Assembly (NCBI GenBank): GCA_023819375.1
Contig: JAMWDI010000007.1
Location: forward strand, 1 to 63,304
Source of the DNA: Candidatus Omnitrophota bacterium
Lineage (GTDB): Bacteria > Ratteibacteria > UBA8468 > B48-G9 > JAFGKM01
DNA length: 63,304 nucleotides
Direction: 5' to 3'
Within the stretch, counting starts at the first letter, position 1, and each line of letters opens with the position of its first letter. The notes beneath the pieces were generated by a model, which searched no databases, was not told the origin of the DNA, and saw nothing but the letters and a program-made list of their open reading frames with translations. Position numbers and translations under genes: made by a program. Positions 37,815 through 46,786 of the stretch are shown piece by piece.

Positions 37815-38515
37815 GAAGGAATAGCCTTCTTGCAACATTTTTTTTGCATTCTTTCTTTATTTTTTTAATTTTCTCAAATGAGGTAAAAAAAGAAAAACTG
37901 GAAAAAGAAATTTTTATAGTCAAACTAATTAATGTTCCTGAAGTTAAATCTGTAGAAAAGATAGAAGATGTGAATGTTCAAGAAAAGGAAAGTTTAAGTT
38001 TGCCCGTTAAGAAGGAAATAAATAAAATTTCAAAAGTTGAAAAGATTAAAAATAAATTGGATGAAACTAAATCTGAATTAAAAGAATTTTCTCTTGATGA
38101 ATATAGGCAAAGGCTTTATTCAAAATTAAAGAAAGAGGAAAATATAGAAATATCTACTAGAATAAAACAGGAAAATAAAATTTCTGAAATAAAAATTACA
38201 AATGAGGATATTCATAGTTCCATACCTTTTTCAATTTCAGAAATTCCGGAATGGTATGTAAATCTCTTAAAGAGAAAGATAGAAGAAAATTGGATAGTAG
38301 AAAAATATCTTACAGGACTTTCAGCAATAGTTTCTTTTAGAATTTATGAAAATGGAAAAGTTGAAAATATTACAATTGAAAAAAGTTCTGGATATAAAAA
38401 ATTTGATAATTCAATAATAGAAGCAATAAAATCTGTCAAAAATTGGCCAGAATTTCCCAAAAATATAAAAGACAGATATCTTGATGTTGTAATAATATTT
38501 AAAACGGAGGGATAA
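37772..38515 (+). CDS. TonB/TolA-like energy transducer
   Basis: 247 residues. One N-terminal membrane helix (LLATFFLHSFFIFLIFS, about 18-34) is followed by a long charged periplasmic linker with coiled-coil character. The C-terminal TonB/TolA domain is WIVEKYLTGLSAIVSFRIYENG, ITIEKSSGYKKFDNSIIEAIKS. It spans the periplasm to the outer membrane. The position between tolR and tolB argues for a TolA role, while the C-terminal sequence looks TonB-like. The ATG lies inside tolR in another frame. Confidence 0.8.
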   Translation: MQDRIDWTCYTNRIRRNSLLATFFLHSFFIFLIFSNEVKKEKLEKEIFIVKLINVPEVKSVEKIEDVNVQEKESLSLPVKKEINKISKVEKIKNKLDETKSELKEFSLDEYRQRLYSKLKKEENIEISTRIKQENKISEIKITNEDIHSSIPFSISEIPEWYVNLLKRKIEENWIVEKYLTGLSAIVSFRIYENGKVENITIEKSSGYKKFDNSIIEAIKSVKNWPEFPKNIKDRYLDVVIIFKTEG

Positions 38516-38516
38516 G

Positions 38517-39734
38517 ATGAAAAAAATTTTTTTATTATTTCTTTTTTTGATTTCCTTTTCTTTTTCACAATCACAGATTTTTTTGCAGATAACCAGAAAT
38601 TTACTTGAAAAAGCAGCAGTTTATTTAATTTTTAATGTTGAAAAGAGTGAATATTTTGAGAGTTTTATTAATACTTTATCAAGAGATTTAACTTTTTCAG
38701 GGTATTTCAAAGTTAAAGGTTTTAAAATAGTAGAAAATATTGAAAGATTTGAAAAAGAGGTAGTTTCTCAATTTATAATCACTGGTGAGAAAGAAAAAGA
38801 TTTTTTAAATATAAAAGTTAAAAATGGTATCACAAAAGAAGTTATTCTTGAAAATAATTTTGTAATAATAAAGGATTCTAAAAAATTGGCTCATATAATT
38901 TCAGATTATATTGTTGAAAAACTTACAGGTAGGCCAGGAATAGCAAGGAGTAAGATATTGTTCACATCAACAAGAACTGGAAAAAATCAGATTTATATTG
39001 TTGACTATGATGGGGACAATCTTATACAACTTACAAATGTGGATTACCTTGTAAATTTCCCGAGATATTTAAGAAAAAATGATATTCTTTTTGTTTCCTA
39101 TGAAGATAACTGGGCAAAAATTGCTAAAATGAATATTGATACAAAAAAAATAGAAACATTTATTGCCAAACCCGGCCTAAATGCATGTGTTTCTGTTTGC
39201 CAAAAAAGAGAAGAAATAGCAATTGTTTTAAGTCAATCAGGAAATCCAGAAATATATATTGCTGACTTTAATGGTAATATTAAAAAGAGATTAACAGATT
39301 ATTCTGGAATAGATAGTTCTCCATCCTTTTCCCCTGATGGTAAATATATTGCTTTTGTATCTGATAGAAATGGTAAACCTCAAATATATATTATGGATAG
39401 AGATGGTTTTGGAATTAGAAGGATTAGTTATATTTCTGGATACTGCACTTCTCCTGTTTTTTCTCCTGATGGAAATTATATTGCTTATATTTTCAGCGAA
39501 GGAGGGAAATATTCTCTTGCAATATATGAAATGGAGACAAAAAAAACATTTAAAATAAGTAATCTCAATTGCGAAGAAATTTCCTGGGCTCCAGATTCAA
39601 GACATATAGTATATTCTAAATCTGAAAATGGACAAGAGTTGAAGATTATTGATATCTTCACAAAAGAAGAAAGAGTTTTAATTTCAGGTAATTATAGGTT
39701 TTCAAGTCCTTACTGGTTTTCTTTTGTAGAATAA
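38517..39734 (+). CDS. tolB: Tol-Pal system protein TolB
   Basis: 405 residues with a signal peptide (KKIFLLFLFLISFSFSQS). The N-terminal domain (about 20-140) is followed by PD40 β-propeller repeats: KILFTSTRTGKNQIYIVDYDG, SPSFSPDGKYIAFVSDRNG-type and SPVFSPDGNYIAY-type blades, then ISWAPDSRHIVYS. TolB is a periplasmic component of the outer-membrane-constricting Tol-Pal machine. No pal gene follows; a transporter gene overlaps its stop. Confidence 0.9.
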   Translation: MKKIFLLFLFLISFSFSQSQIFLQITRNLLEKAAVYLIFNVEKSEYFESFINTLSRDLTFSGYFKVKGFKIVENIERFEKEVVSQFIITGEKEKDFLNIKVKNGITKEVILENNFVIIKDSKKLAHIISDYIVEKLTGRPGIARSKILFTSTRTGKNQIYIVDYDGDNLIQLTNVDYLVNFPRYLRKNDILFVSYEDNWAKIAKMNIDTKKIETFIAKPGLNACVSVCQKREEIAIVLSQSGNPEIYIADFNGNIKKRLTDYSGIDSSPSFSPDGKYIAFVSDRNGKPQIYIMDRDGFGIRRISYISGYCTSPVFSPDGNYIAYIFSEGGKYSLAIYEMETKKTFKISNLNCEEISWAPDSRHIVYSKSENGQELKIIDIFTKEERVLISGNYRFSSPYWFSFVE

Positions 39735-40597
39735 TGATTTCATATTTTTATGTTTTAATTACAGTTTTTACATGGAGTACTGTTTTTATTATATCAAGAT
39801 TTGTTATGAAAGAAGAAATTATGCATCCCTTTGTTCTTGCTTTCTGGAGGTTTTTCTGGGCATCCCTTTTTTTATTATTTTTTATAAAATTTAATTTCAA
39901 AAAAATTTTAAAAATTTTAAAAGAAGATTTCTGGATTTTTTTCTTCCTTGCATTAACTGGAATTTACCTTATGTCAACTTTTATTTTCATTTCGCTCAGA
40001 TCTATTGATGCAACGATTTCAAGTATTTTAATGAATTCAAATCCAATTTTTGTATTATTAATTTCAATTTTATTCTTAAAGGAGAAAATATCTTTAGTAA
40101 AATTTCTGGGAATAATAATTGGTTTTTTGGGTTGTTCAATAGTGATTAAGGGGGATTTAAATATATTCTTCTGGGGAAATAAAGATTTAAATTTATTTTC
40201 AATTTTTGCCGCAATCTGCTGGGCTATATATACAGTTTTAGGAGAAGAACCTACAAAGAAATATGGTGCAATTGAAACAACTTTTATTGCTTCATTTTTA
40301 GGCTCAATATTTCTATTTTTGACCGTAATAATTTTTAAATTAAATATTATTGAAAAGAAAATTTTAGGTTTTCTTTCAGGCCTTTATCTTGGAATTATTC
40401 CTACAGGTATTGGTTTTACTTTGTGGTTTAAAGCCCTTAATAATCTTAAGCCAAGTTCTCTTGCTTCTTTTCAGTATTTAACTCCAATATTTACACTTAT
40501 TCTTTCATTTTTGTTTTTAAAAGAAAAAATTACATTTTCTACAATTTTAGGTATGATTTTAATATTTTTTTCAATTTTTATGACACAAAGGGGATGA
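39734..40597 (+). CDS. EamA/DMT-family transporter
   Basis: 287 residues, ten hydrophobic helices in two EamA repeats. Typical segments: FTWSTVFIISRFVMKE near the N-terminus, SSILMNSNPIFVLLISILFL and, in the second repeat, SLASFQYLTPIFTLILSFLF with the preceding GIGFTLWFKALNNL. Members export amino acids, nucleosides or other metabolites; the substrate is unknown. The ATG overlaps the tolB stop. Confidence 0.85.
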   Translation: MISYFYVLITVFTWSTVFIISRFVMKEEIMHPFVLAFWRFFWASLFLLFFIKFNFKKILKILKEDFWIFFFLALTGIYLMSTFIFISLRSIDATISSILMNSNPIFVLLISILFLKEKISLVKFLGIIIGFLGCSIVIKGDLNIFFWGNKDLNLFSIFAAICWAIYTVLGEEPTKKYGAIETTFIASFLGSIFLFLTVIIFKLNIIEKKILGFLSGLYLGIIPTGIGFTLWFKALNNLKPSSLASFQYLTPIFTLILSFLFLKEKITFSTILGMILIFFSIFMTQRG

Positions 40598-40628
40598 GAT
40601 ATAATATTTTAAAAAATGAGAGAAGCAA

Positions 40629-42071
40629 ATGTTTATTTTAAAAGATTTTAAAAGTCTGTTTTTTTTATTTTTCTTTATTTTTTTGGTTGAAAATTATTGC
40701 TCTAAAAACGTAATTGATATTATTCTTGAAAATACAACTCCCCTTCCTACTAAAAGTGAAAAAAGGTTGCCTTTATTCATATGGGTTTCTATCCCAACAA
40801 ATTTATCAGAAGAGGAAATAAGAAATTATATAATTAAACTTAAAGAAAGAAATATTGTTGTTTTTACAAGATGGCAAATTCCTAAAGAAGGCATTGAAAA
40901 AGGGATAAAAGAAGCAATAAGAATTGATAAAATTAAGAAAGAGTTGGATTATATAATATCTATTGACGCTACAAATATTGTCCATATGTTTTTTGATGGT
41001 AGTGAAAATACCGGACATATAGATGAAAAAGGAAATATATTTTTTGACTTTTCTTTTTCAAAAAATGTAAAAATGGGATGTCCGTTTAGAATAGAAGTAA
41101 GATATAATGTTATTAAGGAAAGATTAGAAAAATTCTTAAGAGAATATAAAAATGAAGGACTTGAGATTAAATACTGGGCTGTTGATTGGGAAATAGATGG
41201 CCCAATTGAGTGGAATTCAGCGTGGGAAAATTCAAAAAGATGTGTTTTGTGTAAAGAAAATATTAAAGATATAGATAATTTTGATAAATTTCAAGAAGTT
41301 ATAAGAAAAAAGAGGGCTGATTTACAAAGAGAGGTCTTTGTAGAAACTGTCCAAAAATATTTTCCTAAATGTTTTATAGGAAACTATGCTGTAAATCCTC
41401 ATGATGGATACAGATACTGGTGGGACTATTTTGAGAAAGAAGTAGAAGGAGCAACTTATCAGAGAAAACATAATGCACTTCATAGAAAATGGTTTGATGA
41501 ATTTAAATACAGTGGCTACACAATGGCTATGCCTGTGATTTATACCTGGTATAGATTCTTTAATGATTATAAATTTAAAGAAAAAGAGTATAGATGGTTT
41601 TATCCTCTTTTGAAAGAAGGAACATCTGTTGGAAAAAATACTCCCCAAAATATACCTATTGTTAGTTTTGTTCACTGGCAAACCGTTTTGAAGCCAAAAG
41701 AACTTCCAGTTGATTTCTTTCCATTAAGTAGGGAAAAATATAAAGAATTGCTATGGCATTTATTATTTAGGAATTTTGATACATTTTGTCTATGGTCTCC
41801 TTTAGATGAAATGGCAGATGAAATTAAAGTTTTATATGAAATTTATAGTGAAAGTTTTAAATATAATGATTTTATTATTAATGGAGAGCCTATTTTTTGG
41901 GAAATTCCTGAAGAACCAGAACCTGTAATTTCAGGATTGAAACTTAAAGACAAGTTACTTATAATAAGAAGTGATTTTAAGGAAAGAAAAGAAAAAATAA
42001 AAATTAAGATTGACAAGAAAGAAATTGAAATTCCAGTAATAAAAGGACCGATTGTTATTAAACTTAAATAA
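40629..42071 (+). CDS. secreted putative (β/α)8 hydrolase of unknown specificity
   Basis: 480 residues. An N-terminal hydrophobic stretch (LFFLFFFIFLVENYC) looks like a signal peptide or anchor. The body has barrel-like features: LPLFIWVSIPTNLSE, YIISIDATNIVHMFFD, IKYWAVDWEIDGPIEWNSAW (about 170-190), FCLWSPLDEMADE. The acidic DWE segment at a predicted strand end resembles catalytic patterns in some glycoside hydrolases (for example GH56), but the match is too weak for a family call. TATAAT occurs at 40600-40605. The end is followed by a creatininase-like gene after a good ribosome site. Confidence 0.45.
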   Translation: MFILKDFKSLFFLFFFIFLVENYCSKNVIDIILENTTPLPTKSEKRLPLFIWVSIPTNLSEEEIRNYIIKLKERNIVVFTRWQIPKEGIEKGIKEAIRIDKIKKELDYIISIDATNIVHMFFDGSENTGHIDEKGNIFFDFSFSKNVKMGCPFRIEVRYNVIKERLEKFLREYKNEGLEIKYWAVDWEIDGPIEWNSAWENSKRCVLCKENIKDIDNFDKFQEVIRKKRADLQREVFVETVQKYFPKCFIGNYAVNPHDGYRYWWDYFEKEVEGATYQRKHNALHRKWFDEFKYSGYTMAMPVIYTWYRFFNDYKFKEKEYRWFYPLLKEGTSVGKNTPQNIPIVSFVHWQTVLKPKELPVDFFPLSREKYKELLWHLLFRNFDTFCLWSPLDEMADEIKVLYEIYSESFKYNDFIINGEPIFWEIPEEPEPVISGLKLKDKLLIIRSDFKERKEKIKIKIDKKEIEIPVIKGPIVIKLK

Positions 42072-42086
42072 AAAGGAGGAAAAAAC

Positions 42087-42854
42087 ATGAAATTTAAACT
42101 AACTGAAATGACTTTAAAGGAAGTAAGGGATTTTGGAAAGGTTGAAGTTTGTGTTTTGCCTTGGGGTTCTTGTGAACCACATAATCTTCATTTGCCTTAT
42201 GGAACAGATACTTTAACTGTTGAAAAGATTGCAGAGATAAGTTGTAAAAAAGCAAATGAAAAAGGGGGTAAGGTTATTCTTCTTCCAACTATACCTGTAG
42301 GTGTAAATTCAAATCATTTTGGTTTTCCTTTAGTTTTAAATTTTTCTCCAACAACTCAACTTACCATTCTTAAAGATATTATTTATTCTCTTGAAAAATC
42401 CCAGATTTATAAACTTGTAATATTGAATGGACATGGAGGAAATGAGTTTAAAACATTTTGTAGAGAATTATTTGGAAAAACAAGAGTTTACATTTTCCTT
42501 ATTGATTGGTGGAATGTGAGAAGAGATATAGTGGAAAGAGTTTGTGAAGATAAGACGGGTGAACATGGGCATGAAGAAGAAACCAGTTGGGCTTTATATT
42601 TATTTCCTGAACTTGTCCATTTGGATTGGGCAGATGAAGGGAAAGTGAATGAACCAAAGTTAAAAGGTATTAAAGAAGGCTGGGTATGGATTGTGAGACC
42701 TTGGACACTATTTACAATAAATTCTGGATATGGTAATCCTAAAAAAGCAAATTCTGAAAAAGGAAAAGTAATGATTGAAGGAGCAACAGATAAAATTGCT
42801 GATTTTCTTGTTGAACTTTCAAATGTAGAGATTGATGAAAAATTTCCTTATTGA
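42087..42854 (+). CDS. creatininase-family amidohydrolase
   Basis: 255 residues. The metal-binding signatures are present: LPWGSCEPHNLHLPYGTD (usual form GSxExHGxHLPxxTD), LNGHGGNEF, and GEHGHEEETSW. Family members cut cyclic amides such as creatinine or act in riboflavin/F420 and mycofactocin pathways. The Gly after the first His is Asn here. The ATG follows AAAGGAGGA by eight bases. ribF lies 31 bases downstream, which may hint at a flavin-related deformylase role, but that is inference. Confidence 0.85.
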   Translation: MKFKLTEMTLKEVRDFGKVEVCVLPWGSCEPHNLHLPYGTDTLTVEKIAEISCKKANEKGGKVILLPTIPVGVNSNHFGFPLVLNFSPTTQLTILKDIIYSLEKSQIYKLVILNGHGGNEFKTFCRELFGKTRVYIFLIDWWNVRRDIVERVCEDKTGEHGHEEETSWALYLFPELVHLDWADEGKVNEPKLKGIKEGWVWIVRPWTLFTINSGYGNPKKANSEKGKVMIEGATDKIADFLVELSNVEIDEKFPY

Positions 42855-42885
42855 TTTCAAGTTAAATTAAAAAGGAGTTAATCTA

Positions 42886-43764
42886 ATGGAAATAAAACAT
42901 TTTTCTGATGTTGATATTACAGGAAAAGGACTTTCAATTGGAATAGGGAAATTTGATGGTGTCCATCTTGGACACAAAAAAATAATAGAAGAAGTTGTTA
43001 AAAAGGCAAAAAGTAAAAGATTGGTTCCTTCAATTTTTACATTTAAACATTTTCCTGTTGAATTTTATATTACTTCTTGGGAAGAAAAATTAAGTATTTT
43101 TGAAAATAGTGGTATAGAGTTTTGTGTGTGGTGTGACTATGAAGAAATTTCCTTCTGGCAACCATTTGAATTTATCGAATATCTTAAATGTATAAATGTT
43201 CAAACAATTGTTATAGGAGATGGTTTCAAATTTGGTGCTCATAGAAGTGGGAAAATCGATGATTTAAAAAGAGAATTTGACGTCTTTGTTATTAATTCTG
43301 TAAAAATAGATGGTGACTTTGTTAATTCTACAAAAATTAGAGAACTTTTAAAAGAAGGAGATTTTCAAAAAGTTAATAAATTCTTAGGAAGAAATTTTTC
43401 TTTTAAAGGGAAGGTAATAACTGGAAATTCAAGAGGGAAAAACCTTGGATTTCCAACTGCAAATCTTTCATTTTTAAATAATATAAAAATTAAAGAAGGT
43501 GTTTATAGTTGCTGGGTAAAATTTTTAGATAATTTTTATAAAGGTGCTCTATCAATTGGGAATTGTCCAACATTTGGTAGTGAAGAGATTAAAGTAGAAG
43601 TTCATATTTTAAATTTTGATAAAATTATCTATGGAGAAATTTTAGAAATATATCCTGTTTTTAGAATTAGAGACCAGAAAAAGTTTGAAAATATTGGAGA
43701 ATTGAAGGAAGCGATAAAAAAAGATATAAAAATTATAGAAGAAAATTTGACTTATCCTTTTTGA
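42886..43764 (+). CDS. ribF: bifunctional riboflavin kinase/FAD synthetase
   Basis: 292 residues. The N-terminal nucleotidyltransferase has IGKFDGVHLGHKKIIEEV (about residues 21-38) and VNSTKIRELLKEGDF. The C-terminal kinase domain has GNSRGKNLGFPTANL with the flavokinase PTAN motif and EGVYSCWVKF. It makes FMN and FAD from riboflavin, used by the many flavoproteins in this window. AAAAAGGAG precedes the ATG. Confidence 0.95.
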   Translation: MEIKHFSDVDITGKGLSIGIGKFDGVHLGHKKIIEEVVKKAKSKRLVPSIFTFKHFPVEFYITSWEEKLSIFENSGIEFCVWCDYEEISFWQPFEFIEYLKCINVQTIVIGDGFKFGAHRSGKIDDLKREFDVFVINSVKIDGDFVNSTKIRELLKEGDFQKVNKFLGRNFSFKGKVITGNSRGKNLGFPTANLSFLNNIKIKEGVYSCWVKFLDNFYKGALSIGNCPTFGSEEIKVEVHILNFDKIIYGEILEIYPVFRIRDQKKFENIGELKEAIKKDIKIIEENLTYPF

Positions 43765-43788
43765 TTAAATACGAAAATAAAGTATAAT
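43761..43788 (+). promoter_or_regulatory. promoter of the DUF2905-pepM18 genes, leaderless type
   Basis: TTGATT (43761-43766), 16 bp, TATAAT (43783-43788), 9 bases, ATG 43798. Confidence 0.55.
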
Positions 43789-43797
43789 AATAAAAAA

Positions 43798-44013
43798 ATG
43801 GAAAAATATGTTGGCAGGATTCTTCTGACATTTGGAATTCTCTTTATAATTACTGGTTATATTCTTTATAAAGGAATTAAGTTTCCTATTGGAAGATTGC
43901 CTGGAGATATTTTTATAAAAAAAGAAAACTTTGTTTTTTATTTTCCAATTGTTTCAAGCATAATAATAAGTATAATTTTAACAATAATTTTTTCCCTTTT
44001 ATGGAGGAGATAA
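43798..44013 (+). CDS. DUF2905-family small membrane protein
   Basis: 71 residues with two membrane helices separated by FPIGRLPGDIFIKKENF, the signature of DUF2905. Function unknown. The stop is adjacent to the ATG of the aminopeptidase (44014). Confidence 0.85.
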   Translation: MEKYVGRILLTFGILFIITGYILYKGIKFPIGRLPGDIFIKKENFVFYFPIVSSIIISIILTIIFSLLWRR

Positions 44014-45381
44014 ATGGAAAGAAAAATAGGATGGGAAATATGGAGTGAGGAAAAAATAAAGCAAACTTTTGAATATAGTGAAAATTATAAAGAATTTCTC
44101 TCAAGAAATAAAACTGTAAGGAAATTTGTAAATGGTTGTGTCTATGAAGCACAGAAATTGGGTTTTAAAGATATAAGTGAGTTTGCAAAATTAAAAAAAG
44201 GAGATAAATTTTACAAAATTAATAAGGGGAAAGAAATTATATTGGGTTTTCTTGGGGATAAAAAATTAATAGATGGTTGTAAATTTATAGTTGCACATAT
44301 TGACTGTCCAAGGATTGATTTAAAAACGAGCCCCTTATATGAAGATGAAAATATTGCTTTGTTTAAGACATACTATTATGGTGGAATAAAAAAATATCAG
44401 TGGCTTACAATTCCCCTTGCACTTCATGGAGTAGTTTTTTTAAAAGATGGGACTTTTAAAGAGATTGAAATAGGAGAAAAAGAAACAGATCCTGTATTTA
44501 CAATAACAGATCTTTTACCCCATTTAGCCAAAGAACAGATGAAAAAAACAATAGAGGATGGATTTCCAGGAGAAAGTTTAAATGTTCTGGTAGGGACCAT
44601 GCCAGAAAAAGAAAAGGGAAAAGAAAAAGTAAAAGCAAAAGTTTTGAAAATTTTAAAAGATTTTTATGGAATAGAAGAAGAAGATTTTATAAGTTCCGAA
44701 CTTGAGTTTGTTCCAGCAGGAAAGGCAAAGGATGCAGGAATTGATAGAAGTATGGTACTTGCCTATGGACAGGATGACAGGGTTTGTTCTTATACATCTT
44801 TTACTGCTTTCCTTGATTCTGTGAATAATACTGTTAATAATATTTTCTGCATACTTGTGGATCAGGAAGAGATTGGAAGCCGTGGTTCAACAAGTGCTTC
44901 TTCTTCTTTTTTTGAATATTTTATTGAAGAAGTTTTAGAAAAATCAGGTTATTCGTTAATGGATATTAAAAAAGTTTTCCAAAATTCAAAAGCCATTTCC
45001 GGAGATGTGAATACTTTGTTAGATCCAAATTATAAAGATGCATATGAACCAAGAAATTCTGCAAAAATAGGGTGTGGCGTTGTTTTAACAAAAATAACTG
45101 GTGGTAGAGGAAAAGGCGGAAGCACTGAACCCACAGGTGAATACGTTGCATATATAAGAAAAATTTTTGATAAAAATAATGTATTGTGGCAACCAGGAGA
45201 GATAGGGAAACTTGAACTTGGTGGTGGCGGCACAGTTGCCACTTATTTTGCAAGATATAATATTGACACAATTGATTGTGGGACAGGAGTTTTATCTATG
45301 CATGCTCCATTTGAATTAACGAGTAAAGCTGACATATATTCAACTTATGAAGGTTATAAGGCTTTTTATAAAGAGGAATAG
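44014..45381 (+). CDS. M18-family metallo-aminopeptidase
   Basis: 455 residues. Zinc ligands and catalytic residues are seen in VAHIDCPRIDLKTSPLYED, YGQDDRVCSYTS, DQEEIGSRGSTSA and the C-terminal SMHAPFELTSKAD. It is of the M18 (aspartyl aminopeptidase/ApeA) type. M18 enzymes form dodecameric cytosolic shells that trim acidic N-termini from peptides. Preceded by GGAGG 5 bases before the ATG. yjbQ follows after 3 bases. Confidence 0.9.
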   Translation: MERKIGWEIWSEEKIKQTFEYSENYKEFLSRNKTVRKFVNGCVYEAQKLGFKDISEFAKLKKGDKFYKINKGKEIILGFLGDKKLIDGCKFIVAHIDCPRIDLKTSPLYEDENIALFKTYYYGGIKKYQWLTIPLALHGVVFLKDGTFKEIEIGEKETDPVFTITDLLPHLAKEQMKKTIEDGFPGESLNVLVGTMPEKEKGKEKVKAKVLKILKDFYGIEEEDFISSELEFVPAGKAKDAGIDRSMVLAYGQDDRVCSYTSFTAFLDSVNNTVNNIFCILVDQEEIGSRGSTSASSSFFEYFIEEVLEKSGYSLMDIKKVFQNSKAISGDVNTLLDPNYKDAYEPRNSAKIGCGVVLTKITGGRGKGGSTEPTGEYVAYIRKIFDKNNVLWQPGEIGKLELGGGGTVATYFARYNIDTIDCGTGVLSMHAPFELTSKADIYSTYEGYKAFYKEE

Positions 45382-45384
45382 AAA

Positions 45385-45783
45385 TTGGAAAGGATATCTG
45401 TAGTAACTAAAAAAAGAACAGATTTTGTAGAAATTACAGAACAAATTGAGGAAATTATAAAAAGACATAATGTTAAGAATGGTATTTGTTTTCTTTTTGT
45501 TCCTCATACAACCTGTGGTTTGACAATAAATGAAAATGCTGATCCATCTGTAAGAAGGGATATAATGGAAAAACTTGAAGAACTTATCCCTGAAAATGAT
45601 AATTATTCTCATACAGAAGGAAATGCAGATTCTCATATAAAGTCAACAATAACAGGACATTCATTAACAATTTTTATTGAAAATGGAGTTTTACAACTTG
45701 GAACTTGGCAAGGTATATATTTATGTGAATTTGATGGACCAAGAACAAGACAGGTCTGGATTAAAATAATTCCCACCACTTAA
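45385..45783 (+). CDS. yjbQ: YjbQ/UPF0047 family protein
   Basis: 132 residues. FLFVPHTTCGLTINENADP and SHTEGNADSHIKSTITGHS are the family signatures with the conserved histidines and the TTC(A/G) core; WQGIYLCEFDGPR closes the fold. YjbQ has weak thiamine-phosphate synthase activity, but the physiological role is not settled. The start is TTG 45385, close behind the aminopeptidase stop, with AGAGGA just upstream. Confidence 0.9.
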   Translation: MERISVVTKKRTDFVEITEQIEEIIKRHNVKNGICFLFVPHTTCGLTINENADPSVRRDIMEKLEELIPENDNYSHTEGNADSHIKSTITGHSLTIFIENGVLQLGTWQGIYLCEFDGPRTRQVWIKIIPTT

Positions 45784-45801
45784 TGTATTCTATAAGATTT
45801 G

Positions 45802-45810
45802 TGGTATAAT
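45802..45810 (+). promoter_or_regulatory. extended -10 promoter of the Macro-Nudix gene, leaderless type
   Basis: TGGTATAAT (45802-45810) is an extended -10 element; the ATG at 45822 is 11 bases further. No good -35 box is seen at 16-18 bp upstream. Confidence 0.5.
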
Positions 45811-45821
45811 AGATATCAAAA

Positions 45822-46772
45822 ATGGAAAAAATAGTTTTTTATATTATAGGGACAAAAATCTGTGTTAAAAAGGGAGACATATTAAAAGAAAAAGTTGAGG
45901 CAATTGTAAATCCAGCAAATGTGAATTTGAAAATGGGTGGAGGTCTTGCAAAAAAGATAAAAAAAATTGCAGGTGAAGAGGTAGAAAAAGAAGCAATTAA
46001 TAAAGGGAAGATAAAGACTGGTGAAGTAATATATACAAATGGCGGGAAAACTCAGTTTAAATATATACTTCATTCAGCAACAGTTGATGAAAATTTTAAA
46101 ACAAATTATGAAATCATAAGACAGTGTTTACAAAATATTTTTAATACAGTAAATAAACTTGAAATAAAATCAATTGCTATACCTGCACTTGGATGTGGAA
46201 CAGGAAAGCTTGATAGTTTTGAAGTTGCAAAAATTATGGTTGAGGAAGTTTTAAAATATTTTTCAAAGAAATTCTTACTTGAGGAAATAAATTTCATTCT
46301 TTATAAAAGATCTGATTACGAAAATTTTTACAGAGTTTTTGAAGAATATTTAAGAAATTTAACAAAAAAAACATATAAAAATCCTATTCCAACAGTAGAT
46401 ATAATTATTGAATACAGTGATGGGGTTGTTTTAATTGAAAGGAAAAATTATCCATTTGGTTGGGCAATTCCTGGGGGATTTGTTGAGTATGGTGAAAGTT
46501 GTGAAGAAACAGCAATAAGGGAGGCCAAAGAAGAAACAGGATTAGATATTGAAGACTTAAAACAATTTAAAACTTATTCAAAACCAGATAGAGACCCGAG
46601 ATTTCATACAATTTCTACTGTTTTTATTGGAAAAGGTAAAGGAATTCTTTCTGGTGGAGATGACGCAAAAAATGCAAAGGTTTTTAAAAAGGAAAATCTA
46701 CCTGAAAATATTGTTTTTGATCATAAAGAAATTTTGAAAGATTATTTTGATTACAAATTAAGAAGTTCATAA
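45822..46772 (+). CDS. fusion: Macro domain + Nudix hydrolase
   Basis: 316 residues. Residues 10-175 are a Macro domain: [20 protein letters not shown] and [19 protein letters not shown] hold the ADP-ribose phosphate loops. Residues 188-310 are a Nudix domain: [20 protein letters not shown] and [16 protein letters not shown] ([19 protein letters not shown], Nudix box intact). Macro domains release or bind ADP-ribose, and Nudix enzymes can split ADP-ribose to AMP and ribose-5-phosphate, so one chain could do two consecutive steps. The stop is 14 bases before trpS. Confidence 0.9.
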   Translation: MEKIVFYIIGTKICVKKGDILKEKVEAIVNPANVNLKMGGGLAKKIKKIAGEEVEKEAINKGKIKTGEVIYTNGGKTQFKYILHSATVDENFKTNYEIIRQCLQNIFNTVNKLEIKSIAIPALGCGTGKLDSFEVAKIMVEEVLKYFSKKFLLEEINFILYKRSDYENFYRVFEEYLRNLTKKTYKNPIPTVDIIIEYSDGVVLIERKNYPFGWAIPGGFVEYGESCEETAIREAKEETGLDIEDLKQFKTYSKPDRDPRFHTISTVFIGKGKGILSGGDDAKNAKVFKKENLPENIVFDHKEILKDYFDYKLRSS

Positions 46773-46786
46773 GTTAGGAGTTTATA

